Below, piece after piece: positions 16,100-25,835 of a stretch of DNA of 64,000 bases. Numbering within the stretch: position 1 is the stretch's first letter; each line of letters begins with the position of its first letter. The position numbers and the translations under genes are program-made. The DNA comes from Roseibium aestuarii (GTDB lineage: Bacteria; Pseudomonadota; Alphaproteobacteria; Rhizobiales; Stappiaceae), in the NCBI RefSeq assembly GCF_008477545.1, contig NZ_VORA01000006.1:1-64000 (forward strand), in the 5' to 3' direction. The notes under the pieces were generated by a model. That model made no database searches. It saw only the letters and a list, made by a program, of their open reading frames with translations, and was not told the DNA's origin.

Positions 16100-17764
16100 T
16101 TATGCGCTGACCACCCCCTCCGGAGCGGTCTCGATGCGGAAGGCGGCCGCCATCAGAGCCTTGGTATAATCGGTCTTCGGCGCCTCGAAGATCTCGTGGG
16201 CCTGACCCTGTTCCACCACCTTGCCCGACTTCATCACCACCACCTCGTTGGCCAGCGCACGGACCACCTTGAGGTCGTGGGAAATGAAGAGATAGGCGAG
16301 GCCATGCTTCTTCTGCAGATCGCGCAGGAGATCGACCACCTGAGCCTGCACGCTCATGTCGAGGGCCGAGGTCGGCTCGTCGAGCATCACGAATTTCGGC
16401 TCCAGCACCATGGCCCGGGCAATCGAGATACGCTGACGCTGGCCGCCGGAGAATTCATGCGGATAGCGGAAGCGGGTGGCGGCATCGAGGCCGACCTCTT
16501 CCAGCGCGCGGGCCACGCGGGTGTCGCGCTCCTCGGCGGTGATGCCCGGGAAATGGACAGCGAGCCCTTCTCCCACGATATCGGCGACGGACATGCGTGG
16601 ACTGAGCGCGCCGAACGGGTCCTGGAAGACGATCTGCATGTCCCGGCGCAGCGGGCGCATGTCCTTCCAGCCAAGGCCCTGAATGTCCGCGCCCTTGAAG
16701 GCGATGCGGCCAGTGGAGGAAATCATGCGCAGGATGGCGAGACCCAGAGTGGTCTTGCCCGAGCCGCTCTCTCCCACGATGCCCAGCGTCTGACCTTCAC
16801 GCACCGTGACGTCGATGCCGTCGACCGCCTTCACGTGGCCGACCGTGCGCCGCAGGAAACCGCGCCGGATCGGGAACCAGACCTTGAGGTCTTCGGCTCG
16901 GACCACGACCGGTGCGCTGTCGTCATGGGCCGGGGGGCTGCCCTTGGGTTCGGCCGCCAGCAGGTGGCGGGTGTATTCATGTTGAGGATTGGCGAAGATC
17001 TCGGCCACCGGGCCGCTCTCGACGATCTCGCCCTTCGTCATCACGCAGACCCGGTCGGCGAACTTGCGCACGATGCCGAGGTCATGGGTGATGAAGAGCA
17101 TCGCCATGCCTTCTTGGCGCTGCAGGTCCTTCAGCAGCTTCAGGATCTGGGCCTGCACCGTCACGTCGAGCGCGGTGGTCGGCTCATCGGCAATCAGCAG
17201 GTCCGGCTCGTTGGCCAGCGCCATGGCGATCATCACGCGCTGGCGCTGCCCGCCGGAAAGCTGGTGCGGATAGGAGCCGAGCCGGGTTTCCGGCTCGGGA
17301 ATGCCCACCTTGGTCAGAAGGTCGATCACCCGCTCGCGCGCCTGGCGCTCGCCCATGCCGCGGTGGATCTTCAGCACCTCGGCGATCTGGCGCTCCACCG
17401 TATGCAGCGGATTGAGCGAGGTCATCGGCTCCTGGAAGATCATGGAGATCTTGTTGCCGCGCACCTTGCGGATGGCCGTGTCGCCGGCGGTCAGAAGATC
17501 CTTGCCCTGAAACAGGATCTGGCCGGTCGGATGGGAGGCCGGCGGATAGGGCAGGAGTTTCAGCACGGACAATGCGGAGACGGACTTGCCCGAGCCGCTC
17601 TCGCCCACCAGCGCCAGGGTCTCTCCCTTGCGGATGGAGAAGGAGATGCGGTTCACGGCAAGGCTGCGGGTCTCGCCCTCGCCGAAGGCCACGGAAAGGT
17701 CGCGCACATCCAGCAGCGGTTGATCCTGCGGGGTCTTGGCGGTCATGGAGGTCTCGTCACTCAT
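16100..17764 (-). CDS. yejF: Peptide ABC transporter, double ATPase YejF
   Basis: The protein has two complete ABC ATPase domains that power peptide import (dipeptide, oligopeptide, microcin C-like in Escherichia coli). Domain 1 has Walker A GESGSGKS and LSGGQRQR. Domain 2 has GESGSGKT and FSGGQRQR, each with the DEPT(T/S)ALD Walker B. The chosen start ATG 17764 (MSDETS) has an AAAGGG box; a TTG at 17779 overlaps the yejE stop. It is the last gene of the yej operon. Confidence 0.95.
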   Translation of the reverse strand: MSDETSMTAKTPQDQPLLDVRDLSVAFGEGETRSLAVNRISFSIRKGETLALVGESGSGKSVSALSVLKLLPYPPASHPTGQILFQGKDLLTAGDTAIRKVRGNKISMIFQEPMTSLNPLHTVERQIAEVLKIHRGMGERQARERVIDLLTKVGIPEPETRLGSYPHQLSGGQRQRVMIAMALANEPDLLIADEPTTALDVTVQAQILKLLKDLQRQEGMAMLFITHDLGIVRKFADRVCVMTKGEIVESGPVAEIFANPQHEYTRHLLAAEPKGSPPAHDDSAPVVVRAEDLKVWFPIRRGFLRRTVGHVKAVDGIDVTVREGQTLGIVGESGSGKTTLGLAILRMISSTGRIAFKGADIQGLGWKDMRPLRRDMQIVFQDPFGALSPRMSVADIVGEGLAVHFPGITAEERDTRVARALEEVGLDAATRFRYPHEFSGGQRQRISIARAMVLEPKFVMLDEPTSALDMSVQAQVVDLLRDLQKKHGLAYLFISHDLKVVRALANEVVVMKSGKVVEQGQAHEIFEAPKTDYTKALMAAAFRIETAPEGVVSA

Positions 17765-17775
17765 GGATCGCCCTT

Positions 17776-18927
17776 TCAACGGAAGCTCTTGCGCGGGTCG
17801 AAGGCATCACGCACCGCCTCGCCGATGAAGATCAGCAGGGACAGCATGAGCGAGATGACGATGAAGCCGGTGATGCCGAGCCAGGGCGCCTGAAGGTTGT
17901 TCTTGCCCTGGGCCAGCAGCTCTCCGAGCGACGGCGAGCCGGGAGGCAGGCCAAAGCCGAGGAAGTCCAGCGCCGTGAGGGTGGAGATCGAGCCGTTCAG
18001 GATGAAGGGCAGGAAGGTCAGCGTGGCCACCATGGCATTGGGCAGCAGATGGCGCCACATGATGGTGAGGTTGGACACGCCCAGCGCCCGGGCGGCGGAG
18101 ATATATTCGAAGTTGCGGCCGCGCAGGAACTCCGCCCGAACCACGCCCACCAGCGCCAGCCAGGAGAAGGCCAGCAGGATGCCGAAGAGGGTCCAGAAGC
18201 CGGGGATGAGCACCGAGGAGACGATCAGGATCAGATAGAGGGTCGGAATCGCCGACCAGATCTCGATGAAGCGCTGGAACAGCAGATCGACCCAGCCGCC
18301 GTAATAGCCCTGAACCGCACCGGCCGCGATGCCGATGAAGGACGAGGCCACGGTGAGCGTGAGGCCGAAGATGACCGAGATGCGGAAGCCATAGACCAGA
18401 CGCGCCAGAACATCGCGGCCCTGATCATCCGTGCCGAGCCAGTTCCAGTTGCCGACGACGCAATTGGGATCGTTCGCCCCTTCCGGGTACTGGGCGCAAC
18501 GGGTCTCCTTGTCCATGGACCAGGAGGGCGGTGCGGGGGCCGGCACCGGGATCTCGTTGTTCACCGTCCGATAGGAGTACCGCACCGGCGGCCAGAGCAT
18601 CCAGCCATTGGCGCCGATCTCCTCCTGGATGAAGGGATCGCGATAGTCGGTCACGGCGAGGAAGCCGCCGAACTTCTCTTCCGGATAGTCCACCAGAACC
18701 GGCGCCAGCAGCTCGCCCTTGTAGCTGACGAGGATCGGCTTGTCGCTGACCAGCACCTCGGCGAGGAGGCTGAGGCCGAAGAGAACGAGGAAGATCCAGA
18801 GCGACCAGACGCCACGCCGGTTGGCCTGGAAGTTGGCGAGGCGGCGGCGGTTGATCGGCGACAGGCGATGCCGCTCGACCGGGACAGGAGACGAGTTCAT
18901 GGGCGCAGGAGTTGCGGTGCTGTCCAT
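17776..18927 (-). CDS. yejE: Peptide ABC transporter permease YejE
   Basis: YejE is one of two inner-membrane permease subunits. The 383-residue length is longer than DppC because of a large periplasmic segment after the first helix, characteristic of YejE. The first helix is preceded by the family motif SPINRRRLANFQANRRG. The permease EAA-like loop is near RALGVSNLTIMWRHLLPNA. It starts two bases after the yejB stop. Confidence 0.95.
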   Translation of the reverse strand: MDSTATPAPMNSSPVPVERHRLSPINRRRLANFQANRRGVWSLWIFLVLFGLSLLAEVLVSDKPILVSYKGELLAPVLVDYPEEKFGGFLAVTDYRDPFIQEEIGANGWMLWPPVRYSYRTVNNEIPVPAPAPPSWSMDKETRCAQYPEGANDPNCVVGNWNWLGTDDQGRDVLARLVYGFRISVIFGLTLTVASSFIGIAAGAVQGYYGGWVDLLFQRFIEIWSAIPTLYLILIVSSVLIPGFWTLFGILLAFSWLALVGVVRAEFLRGRNFEYISAARALGVSNLTIMWRHLLPNAMVATLTFLPFILNGSISTLTALDFLGFGLPPGSPSLGELLAQGKNNLQAPWLGITGFIVISLMLSLLIFIGEAVRDAFDPRKSFR

Positions 18928-18929
18928 GG

Positions 18930-20036
18930 TCAGACCTCCCGGCTTTCGAAGTCGATCCGCGGATCGATCCAGGTGTAGGTCAGGTCGGACAGAAGGGTTA
19001 CCAGCAGGCCCATGAGGGAGAAGATGTAGAGGGTGGCGAAGACCACCGCGTAATCGCGATTGATGACGGATTCAAAGCCGAGCAGCCCGAGACCGTCGAG
19101 AGAGAACACCGTCTCGATGAGCAGGGAGCCGGCAAAGAAGGCGGAGATGAACGCGCCCGGGAATCCCGCCACCACGATCAGCATCGCGTTGCGGAAGACG
19201 TGACCGTAAAGCACCTTGCGCTCGCTCAGACCCTTGGCCCGGGCGGTCACCACATATTGCTTGCGGATCTCGTCGAGGAAGGAATTCTTTGTCAGCAGCG
19301 TCGTGGTGGCAAAGGCAGACAGGGCCATGGCCGTCAGGGGCAGGGCCAGATGCCAGAAATAGTCGACGATGCGCATGGGCCAGGAGAGGCTCTCCCAGTT
19401 TTCCGAGGTCAGACCGCGCAAGGGGAAGAGATCGAGGAACGAGCCCCCGGCAAAGAGCACGATGAGCAGAACCGCGAAGAGGAAGCTCGGGATGGCATAG
19501 GCCACCACCACCACGGCCGAAGTCCAGACATCGAAGGTCGAGCCGTCGGAAACCGCCTTGCGGATCCCCAGCGGAATGGAAATCGCATAGGAAATCAGCG
19601 TCATCCAGAGACCGAGGGAGATGGAAACCGGCATCTTCTCCTTGATCAGCTCGAGGATGCTGATGTCGCGGAAATAGCTCTCGCCGAAGTCGAAGCGCGC
19701 GTAGTCCCACATCATGCCGACAAAGCGTTCGAGCGGCGGCTTGTCGAAGCCGAATTGCGCCTCCAGCTCCTTGATGAATTCGGGATCCAGCCCTTGCGCG
19801 CCGCGATACTTGGAGGAAACCCCATCCATGGTGCCGACGCTGTCGGCGCCGGGTGCCATGTCGGAGCTGCCGCCAGAGATGCGCGCGGTGGCGGACACGT
19901 CATTTCCCTGGAGCTGGGCGATCACCCGCTCCACCGGTCCGCCGGGCGCGAATTGAATGATGAAGAAATTCACCGCCATGATGCCGATCAGGGTCGGGAT
20001 CATGAGGAGCAGACGTCGCAGAATGTAAGCGCCCAT
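18930..20036 (-). CDS. yejB: Peptide ABC transporter permease YejB
   Basis: YejB is the partner permease of YejE. The N-terminus [19 protein letters not shown] is typical of DppB/YejB proteins, with six or so helices, an insertion at residues 45-85 and the EAA-like loop near [19 protein letters not shown]. The 368-residue length fits. It lies 33 bp downstream of the second binding protein gene. Confidence 0.95.
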   Translation of the reverse strand: MGAYILRRLLLMIPTLIGIMAVNFFIIQFAPGGPVERVIAQLQGNDVSATARISGGSSDMAPGADSVGTMDGVSSKYRGAQGLDPEFIKELEAQFGFDKPPLERFVGMMWDYARFDFGESYFRDISILELIKEKMPVSISLGLWMTLISYAISIPLGIRKAVSDGSTFDVWTSAVVVVAYAIPSFLFAVLLIVLFAGGSFLDLFPLRGLTSENWESLSWPMRIVDYFWHLALPLTAMALSAFATTTLLTKNSFLDEIRKQYVVTARAKGLSERKVLYGHVFRNAMLIVVAGFPGAFISAFFAGSLLIETVFSLDGLGLLGFESVINRDYAVVFATLYIFSLMGLLVTLLSDLTYTWIDPRIDFESREV

Positions 20037-20069
20037 GCAGCTTTGCTCTTGTCTCTTGGTGTCTGGGGG

Positions 20070-22031
20070 CTACCCGGCCTTGCCGAGCGCCTTCGCCTTG
20101 TCCGGCTCGATCCACCATGTGGTGGCCACCGGGAAAACGTCATAGGCCGGCAGGGTTTCCGGATAGCCGAACATGTCCCAGATGGCCACGGTGTGAATGG
20201 ACTTCGTCCACTGCGGCACCCAGTAGTGCCCCAGCCGCAGCACCCGATCGAGGGCGCGTGTCGCGGTGAGAAGCTCCTCGCGCGAGGCGGCGCCCGTCAT
20301 TCCTGCGATCAGCGCATCCACCGCAGGACTGTCGATGCCTGCCAGATTGCGCGTTCCCGGCGTGCGGGCCGCCTCGGAACTCCAGAGCTGCTTGACGTCC
20401 TCGCCGGGGGTTGCCGTCAGGGCAAAGCGGCTGGAGACGATGTCGAAATCGAAATCGTTCACCCGCGACTGATACTGGGCTGGATCCACCACCCGGAAGG
20501 TCGCCGCGATGCCGAGCCGTTCCAGGTTCTGGATATAGGGCAGCACAATGCGTTCGAAGGAGGGCGAATTCGACAGGAACTCGAAGGAGAGCTGCTCTCC
20601 CTTGCCGTTCACCAGACGGGTGCCGTCCTTACGATAGCCCGCCTCGCCCAAGAGCTTCAGGGCGCGGGCCAGCAGCTTGCGGTCCGTGCCGCTGCCATCG
20701 CTCACCGGCGGCATCCAGGCCTCGGCAAAGACCGCCTCGGGAAGCTCTGCGCGGAACGGCTCCAGCAACGCCAGCTCCGCCTCGGAGGGCAGGCCGGTCG
20801 CCATCATGTCCGAGTTCTCGAAGAAGGACCGGGTGCGCTCATAGAGGCCGTAGAAGAGGGACTTGTTCGACCATTCGAAATCGAAAGCCAGACCGATCGC
20901 CTCACGGACCCGGGGATCCGCGAACTTGTCGCGCCTGGTGTTGAGGAACCAGCCCTGGGCGCCCGCCGGCCGGTCATCCGGGAAGGTCTTGCGCACCACC
21001 TTGCCCTCGTTCAGGGCGGGGAAGTCGTAGCCGGTGGCCCAGAGCTTGGAATAGAACTCCTCGTGGAAGGTGATGTCGCCCTTCTTGAAGGCCTCGAAGG
21101 CGACCTGATGGTCGCGGAAGAACTCCACGCGGATCGTGTCGAAGTTGTTCTGACCCGCCATGACCGGCAGGTCCTTGGCCCAGTAATCCTTCACCCGGTC
21201 ATATTCGATGTAGCGCCCGACCGCCCGGTCGCCGACCTTGTAGGGGCCGGAGACCAGCGGCGGGGTCAGGCTCGACTGCTCGAAGTCGTAGGTGGTGTAA
21301 TAGGCCTTGGACACCACGGGCAGCACGGAAACCAGAAGCGGCGTCTGGCGCCCCTGGGTGCCGGAGAAGACCAGCTCCACCCGGCCGGGATTGAGGGCGA
21401 CGGCCTTGTCGAGGCTGGCGAGGACCTGCCGCAGCTGGGGGTGCCCCTTCTCCTTCAGCAGCATCATGGAGAAGGCCACGTCCTCCGCCGTGATGGGCGA
21501 CTTGTCGTGGAAACGCGCTTCCGGGCGCAGATTGAAGGTGTAGGTGTTGCCGTCTTCCGACACCTCGACGGAGCGGGCGATCAGACCGTAGACCGCGTCC
21601 GGCTCGTCATAAGCCCGCACCATCAGACTGTCGAAACAGATCTCCATCAGTGGTGGCGCGTCGCCCTTGAGTGTCAGGGTGTTCAGCGTGTTGAAGGTCT
21701 GCGGGTTCTGATTGTAGCTCCAGCCCCCGGGGCGGAACATCAGCTTGCCGCCCTTGGGAGCGTCCGGGTTCACATAGGTGAAGGCGGAAAAATCCGCGCC
21801 GTGCTTCAGTTCTCCGAAAACAGAGAGGCCGTGACGCGGCCCGATGGCCGGCATGGCTCCGTCAGCGGCCCGGGCCGCATCGATGCCACCCAGCCCCGAA
21901 AGCCCCCAGCCCCCGAAGGCAGAGGCGCCGAGCGCGGCTGCCGAAAGCTGAAGGACCCGGCGGCGGGAGGGGCCGCCGTTCTCCGGTTCACCGGGACGGT
22001 CGGGTCCGCACCCGCTGGCGGCGCCGGTCAT
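20070..22031 (-). CDS. Periplasmic peptide-binding protein with Tat signal (YejA family)
   Basis: This is an extracellular solute-binding protein family 5 member of 653 residues. Its N-terminus has a twin-arginine signal (SRRRVLQLSAAALG), so it is probably exported folded. It shares with its upstream neighbour the YejA-like motif YVNPDAPKGGKL and the later PDAPK, YNQNPQTFNTLN and VREAIGLAFDFEW elements. Its ATG overlaps the stop codon of the first binding protein by four bases, so both are co-translated. It probably supplies the same transporter with a different set of peptides. Confidence 0.92.
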   Translation of the reverse strand: MTGAASGCGPDRPGEPENGGPSRRRVLQLSAAALGASAFGGWGLSGLGGIDAARAADGAMPAIGPRHGLSVFGELKHGADFSAFTYVNPDAPKGGKLMFRPGGWSYNQNPQTFNTLNTLTLKGDAPPLMEICFDSLMVRAYDEPDAVYGLIARSVEVSEDGNTYTFNLRPEARFHDKSPITAEDVAFSMMLLKEKGHPQLRQVLASLDKAVALNPGRVELVFSGTQGRQTPLLVSVLPVVSKAYYTTYDFEQSSLTPPLVSGPYKVGDRAVGRYIEYDRVKDYWAKDLPVMAGQNNFDTIRVEFFRDHQVAFEAFKKGDITFHEEFYSKLWATGYDFPALNEGKVVRKTFPDDRPAGAQGWFLNTRRDKFADPRVREAIGLAFDFEWSNKSLFYGLYERTRSFFENSDMMATGLPSEAELALLEPFRAELPEAVFAEAWMPPVSDGSGTDRKLLARALKLLGEAGYRKDGTRLVNGKGEQLSFEFLSNSPSFERIVLPYIQNLERLGIAATFRVVDPAQYQSRVNDFDFDIVSSRFALTATPGEDVKQLWSSEAARTPGTRNLAGIDSPAVDALIAGMTGAASREELLTATRALDRVLRLGHYWVPQWTKSIHTVAIWDMFGYPETLPAYDVFPVATTWWIEPDKAKALGKAG

Positions 22032-23953
22032 TTCGGCGCCCCGGTCTTGGCGGCCTTGGCCTCGTCATACCACCAGATCGTGGGGAAGCCCGGCGTGTAT
22101 TCCGGAATTTTCTCGGGATGACCGAACCGGTCCCAGCGGGCGGTGCGGTCATAGTCGAGATACCACTGGGGGATCACGTAGTGATGGTGCACCAGCACCC
22201 GGTCCAGCGCCCGGGTGGACGCGACCAGCGTTTCCCGATCCTCGGCGAAGATGATCCGGTCGATCAGGGCGTCGATGCCCTTGTCCTTGATCCCGGCATA
22301 GTTCTGCGACTGCTCCAGATCGGCCGAACCGGAGCCCCAGTAGTTGCGCTGCTCGTTGCCCGGCGACAGGCTCTGCCCCCACAGGAGGGTGGCCATGTCG
22401 AAGTCGCGCGACCGGATGCGATTGATATATTGCGGCGTATCGAGAACGCGCAGGTTCAGCTCGATGCCGATCAGCTTGAGATTGTCCGCCAGCGGCAGGA
22501 CGGTGCGCTCCGCGGTCGGGTCGGAGGCCAGATACTCGATGGTGAAGGGCTCGCCCGTCTTGGCATTGACCAGCTTCTTGCCGTCCAGCTTCCAGCCGGC
22601 TTCCTGCAGCAGCTTCAGGGCCTTGCGCAGGTTGGAGCGAACCGCCTGGGGCGATCCGCCCACCGGGTTCTCGTATTCGGTGGTGAAGACGTCGGCAGGC
22701 ACCAGATCCTTCACGCTTTCCAGGATCTCCAGCTCCTTGCCGGTGGGCAGGCCGGAATGGGCCAGCTCGGTACCAGCGAAATAGGAGTTGATGCGCTTGT
22801 ACTGGCCGAAGAAGGCCGTGCGGTTCAGGCTCTCGAAGTCGAAGGCGAGATTGATCGCCTCCCGCACGCGCGGGTCCTGGAACTTCTCGCGGCGCAGGTT
22901 GGGCACGAAGGCCTGCATGATGCCCGAGCCATGATCGGGGAAGGTTTCCAGCACGATGCGCCCCTGCTTCACCGCATCAATGTCATAGGCGGTTGCCCAG
23001 TTCTTGGCGATGTTCTCTGTGCGCCAGTCGAACTGGTCGCCCTTGAAGGCTTCCAGCATCACGTCATTGTCGCGGTAGCTGTCGTAGCGGATCTCGTCGA
23101 AATTGTTCGTGCCCACATTTGCCGGAAGATCGGCACCCCAGTAGTCGGCAACGCGCTCATAGGTGACCGAGCGGTTGAACTCGAAATCCTTCACCCGATA
23201 CGGTCCGGAGCCCATCGGCGCTTCCTGCAGGCCGGAGGCGATGTCCCGCGTCTCGCCCTTGGCATTGGTGCCTTCCCACCAGTGTTTCGGCAGAATGGTC
23301 AGCTGGCCGACGATATGGGGCAACTCGCGATTGTTGCTCGTGTCGAATTCGAAACGAACGACGCCCGCCTCCGGCGAGGTAACGCTCTTGACGTTCTGAT
23401 AGTAGAACTTGTCGCGCGGGCTGAGCTCGATGGACTTCTCGAACGACCAGATCACGTCATCGGTGGTGATGGGTTCCCCGTCGTGCCAGCGAGCCTTGGA
23501 GTTGATGCGGTATTCCACCCAGGAAAAGTCGTCCGGATAGCGCATGGCCTCGGCGATCTGGCCGTACATGGCGCTGATGTCGAGCTCGTCCAGCGAGGAG
23601 GTCATCAGGTTTTCGTAGACGAGAAGAACGCCCGGCGCCGGGTTGCCCTTGGGCAGGACCGGATTGAAGGTGTCGAAGCCGCCGCTGGTCGACAGGCGCA
23701 CGCGGCCGCCCTTGGGAGCGTCCGGGTTCACATAGTCGAAATGCTTGACGTCGGGACCATATTTCGGCGTGCCGGTCAGGGCCGTGGCGTGGTGCCATTC
23801 CGGCGAGGCCGCACCTTGCGCCATCACCGGACCGGCAAGCCCGAGCCCCAGTCCGAGCCCCCCGGCAAGAAGAAGTGTTCGCAGTCCCGCAGCCCCCATG
23901 TCTCCCGTGCGCTTCAGACGCGCGATCAAGCGACCGGAATGAACCTGGGCCAT
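22028..23953 (-). CDS. yejA: Periplasmic peptide-binding protein with Sec signal (YejA family)
   Basis: First gene of the yej operon. I place the start at MAQVHSGRL (641 residues) because GGAGAG sits six bases upstream; a longer frame reaches 24028. A Sec-type signal ends LAGPVMAQG. The core shows DYVNPDAPKGGRV and DPRVREAINLAFDFE, as in YejA. It is a paralogue of the next gene. It would capture peptides in the periplasm for YejBEF. Confidence 0.92.
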   Translation of the reverse strand: MAQVHSGRLIARLKRTGDMGAAGLRTLLLAGGLGLGLGLAGPVMAQGAASPEWHHATALTGTPKYGPDVKHFDYVNPDAPKGGRVRLSTSGGFDTFNPVLPKGNPAPGVLLVYENLMTSSLDELDISAMYGQIAEAMRYPDDFSWVEYRINSKARWHDGEPITTDDVIWSFEKSIELSPRDKFYYQNVKSVTSPEAGVVRFEFDTSNNRELPHIVGQLTILPKHWWEGTNAKGETRDIASGLQEAPMGSGPYRVKDFEFNRSVTYERVADYWGADLPANVGTNNFDEIRYDSYRDNDVMLEAFKGDQFDWRTENIAKNWATAYDIDAVKQGRIVLETFPDHGSGIMQAFVPNLRREKFQDPRVREAINLAFDFESLNRTAFFGQYKRINSYFAGTELAHSGLPTGKELEILESVKDLVPADVFTTEYENPVGGSPQAVRSNLRKALKLLQEAGWKLDGKKLVNAKTGEPFTIEYLASDPTAERTVLPLADNLKLIGIELNLRVLDTPQYINRIRSRDFDMATLLWGQSLSPGNEQRNYWGSGSADLEQSQNYAGIKDKGIDALIDRIIFAEDRETLVASTRALDRVLVHHHYVIPQWYLDYDRTARWDRFGHPEKIPEYTPGFPTIWWYDEAKAAKTGAPK

Positions 23954-24082
23954 GCAACTCTCCAAATTTCGTAAGACGCGACAGCTCGTGCCGGAGGGTC
24001 GATTCATCGATCCTTCCGACCCCTTCATACTAGGAGAGGATTGGGGCGCTCGCCAGCCCGCCCAAGGCTAGATGACGGAAAT

Positions 24083-25603
24083 TTAACATGAAGGCTTTTC
24101 GCTGGGAACGCCGACCTTGACCGGCTGAAGGGCCGTGGCGGAGAGGGTCGACCCGCCTCTGCCGCGCGATGTCGGTGATGTCGGCTTGGGGCGCGGACGG
24201 GACTTTTCGCCCTTGCGCAGATACATGGCCTGGTCGGCGGAGCGCAGGATCTCCTGGGCCGTCAGCCCATCCTCCGGATAGCGCGACATGCCGATCGACA
24301 CATCGACAGAGAGGCTTCCGGCTCCCGCTGCGATAGGGGCGCGGATCGCACTGCGCAGACGTTCGACGAACATGAGCCGGGCCTCGTCCTCCATGCGGTT
24401 GCAGGTGAGGATCACGAATTCGTCGCCGCCGATGCGCGCCGCCGTATCGGAATTCCGGATCTCCACGGAGAGGCGCCGGGCGACTTCGCGCAGCACCAGG
24501 TCGCCGATCTCATGTCCGTAGGTGTCGTTGATGGGCTTGAACCCGTCGAGATCCAGATAGAACAGGTCATAGCCGCGCCCCTCCCGCTCGACCATGCGGC
24601 TCAGCTGGTTGATGCGCTCTTCCAGCAGCCGGCGATTGGCCAGCCCGGTCAGGGTGTCGTGCAGGGCCAGCCCCCTGACCTGGAAGACCTCATGAACAAG
24701 GAAGAAGCTCAGCACGGAGATAAGAAGCGTTGCGGCAATTCCGAAGAAGTGCGCCATCATCGCGCCGACGGGGATCTGACCCGCATCCGGGCGCAAGCGG
24801 TACATGACAATGTCCCACGGAGCGAGAGTCGGCAGACTGACGGAGATCCGCGCCACCTCGGTGGCCAGTTTCATGTCGCCGGGAAAGTCCTCTTCGAGCG
24901 GCCGCGGCGGGGTGTCTGCCCGCTCGACCCGAAGAACATGGGTGTCGGGCTCCACGGAAAGCTGAAGGGTCTGGAAGAGCTGGCTCTCGTCGACAAGGAA
25001 GCTGGCAAGACCCCAGAAGACCGATGTGCCCTCCACCCGGTCACGGCGCGCGGCCACAGACTGGCCCAGCGGCAGATGGATCGGAACCTCGACCATGATG
25101 CCCCGATCGCCGGACCGCAACTCGCGGGCATCCGAAAGGAAGCTGCGACTGCTTTCCCGCGCAGCCTCAAGGGTGACATACATGTCCGGATTGGCGTCCA
25201 GATTCTCTCCGAGGACGAAGGGCTCGGCCCCGCGTGGATAGCTGAATGCGACCCTTGCACCGCGCGACAGGTGAAGGGACAGGATCTCGTCATGCCCCTG
25301 CAGCAGCCGCTCGGTGAAAGTCTCGAACCGCGCACGGTCGATCTCCGGATCGACCGCGAGATAGGCCTCCAGCCCCTGTCCAAGGGACATGATCTCGCGC
25401 ACCCGCCCCTGAAGGCGTGCCTCTGCCTCGAGAACCTGCCGCTGAAGGGTGTTGCGAGCCCGTGCACTGTCAGAGGAATCCACCAATGACCCCACGTAGC
25501 TGGTCACCCAGAGCCCGCAGATCAGGCAAAGAGTTGCGGCCAGGGACGCGGGAACCACTCCACTGCTTGTTCGACCCGGAAAAAGGCGAAATACCTGCCG
25601 CAA
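24083..25603 (-). CDS. Membrane diguanylate cyclase with CHASE-like sensor and GGDEF domain
   Basis: The 506-residue protein has one helix at about 15-37, a periplasmic CHASE-like sensor of about 240 residues, a second helix at about 282-305 and a cytoplasmic GGDEF domain. The active-site motif GGDEF is intact at 392-396. The product-inhibition I-site RNSD is at 383-386, so it should make cyclic di-GMP and be feedback-inhibited. There is no EAL domain. The ligand of the sensor is unknown. It sits next to a second cyclase of the same architecture. Confidence 0.93.
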   Translation of the reverse strand: MRQVFRLFPGRTSSGVVPASLAATLCLICGLWVTSYVGSLVDSSDSARARNTLQRQVLEAEARLQGRVREIMSLGQGLEAYLAVDPEIDRARFETFTERLLQGHDEILSLHLSRGARVAFSYPRGAEPFVLGENLDANPDMYVTLEAARESSRSFLSDARELRSGDRGIMVEVPIHLPLGQSVAARRDRVEGTSVFWGLASFLVDESQLFQTLQLSVEPDTHVLRVERADTPPRPLEEDFPGDMKLATEVARISVSLPTLAPWDIVMYRLRPDAGQIPVGAMMAHFFGIAATLLISVLSFFLVHEVFQVRGLALHDTLTGLANRRLLEERINQLSRMVEREGRGYDLFYLDLDGFKPINDTYGHEIGDLVLREVARRLSVEIRNSDTAARIGGDEFVILTCNRMEDEARLMFVERLRSAIRAPIAAGAGSLSVDVSIGMSRYPEDGLTAQEILRSADQAMYLRKGEKSRPRPKPTSPTSRGRGGSTLSATALQPVKVGVPSEKPSC

Positions 25604-25774
25604 GATCTCTCCTCCAAATCACTGCAAAAATCAACAGTAAGGATTAGATCGTAATTTGCTTAAATCTATATTATCGGAATAAATCAGACTGCAAGAGCTA
25701 ATATATGCAAGTTGCAACGATAATATTGTCAATTATAACCATGAAATATCTATATTCACCCCACAAACAGACAA
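25604..25774. other. AT-rich intergenic island between the two diguanylate cyclases
   Basis: This stretch is far richer in A and T than its surroundings (runs such as ATATTGTCAATTATAA and TATATTATCGG). It should contain the promoter of the 24083-25603 gene and may bind a nucleoid protein. No open reading frame or RNA motif is evident. Confidence 0.55.
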
Positions 25775-25794
25775 GGCCGCCCACAGAGGCGGCC
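25775..25794 (-). terminator. Probable terminator of the second cyclase gene
   Basis: GGCCGCC-TCTGTG-GGCGGCC forms a perfect 7-bp stem about 40 bases after the stop codon. It is followed on the minus strand by TTGTCTGTTTG, a weak T tract. Confidence 0.6.
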
Positions 25795-25835
25795 TCGGTC
25801 CTGAACGGGGTTCTCGACGGGAGCGGTGAACGCCC

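Noticed and set aside
18912..22121. A 1069-codon plus-strand open frame opposite yejB and the peptide-binding protein gene
   Set aside because: Shadow of the yej genes, with no family motifs and no ribosome binding site.
20070..23953. One of the two peptide-binding protein genes as a pseudogene
   Set aside because: Both frames are full length with intact signal peptides and similar internal motifs, and they overlap by ATGA.
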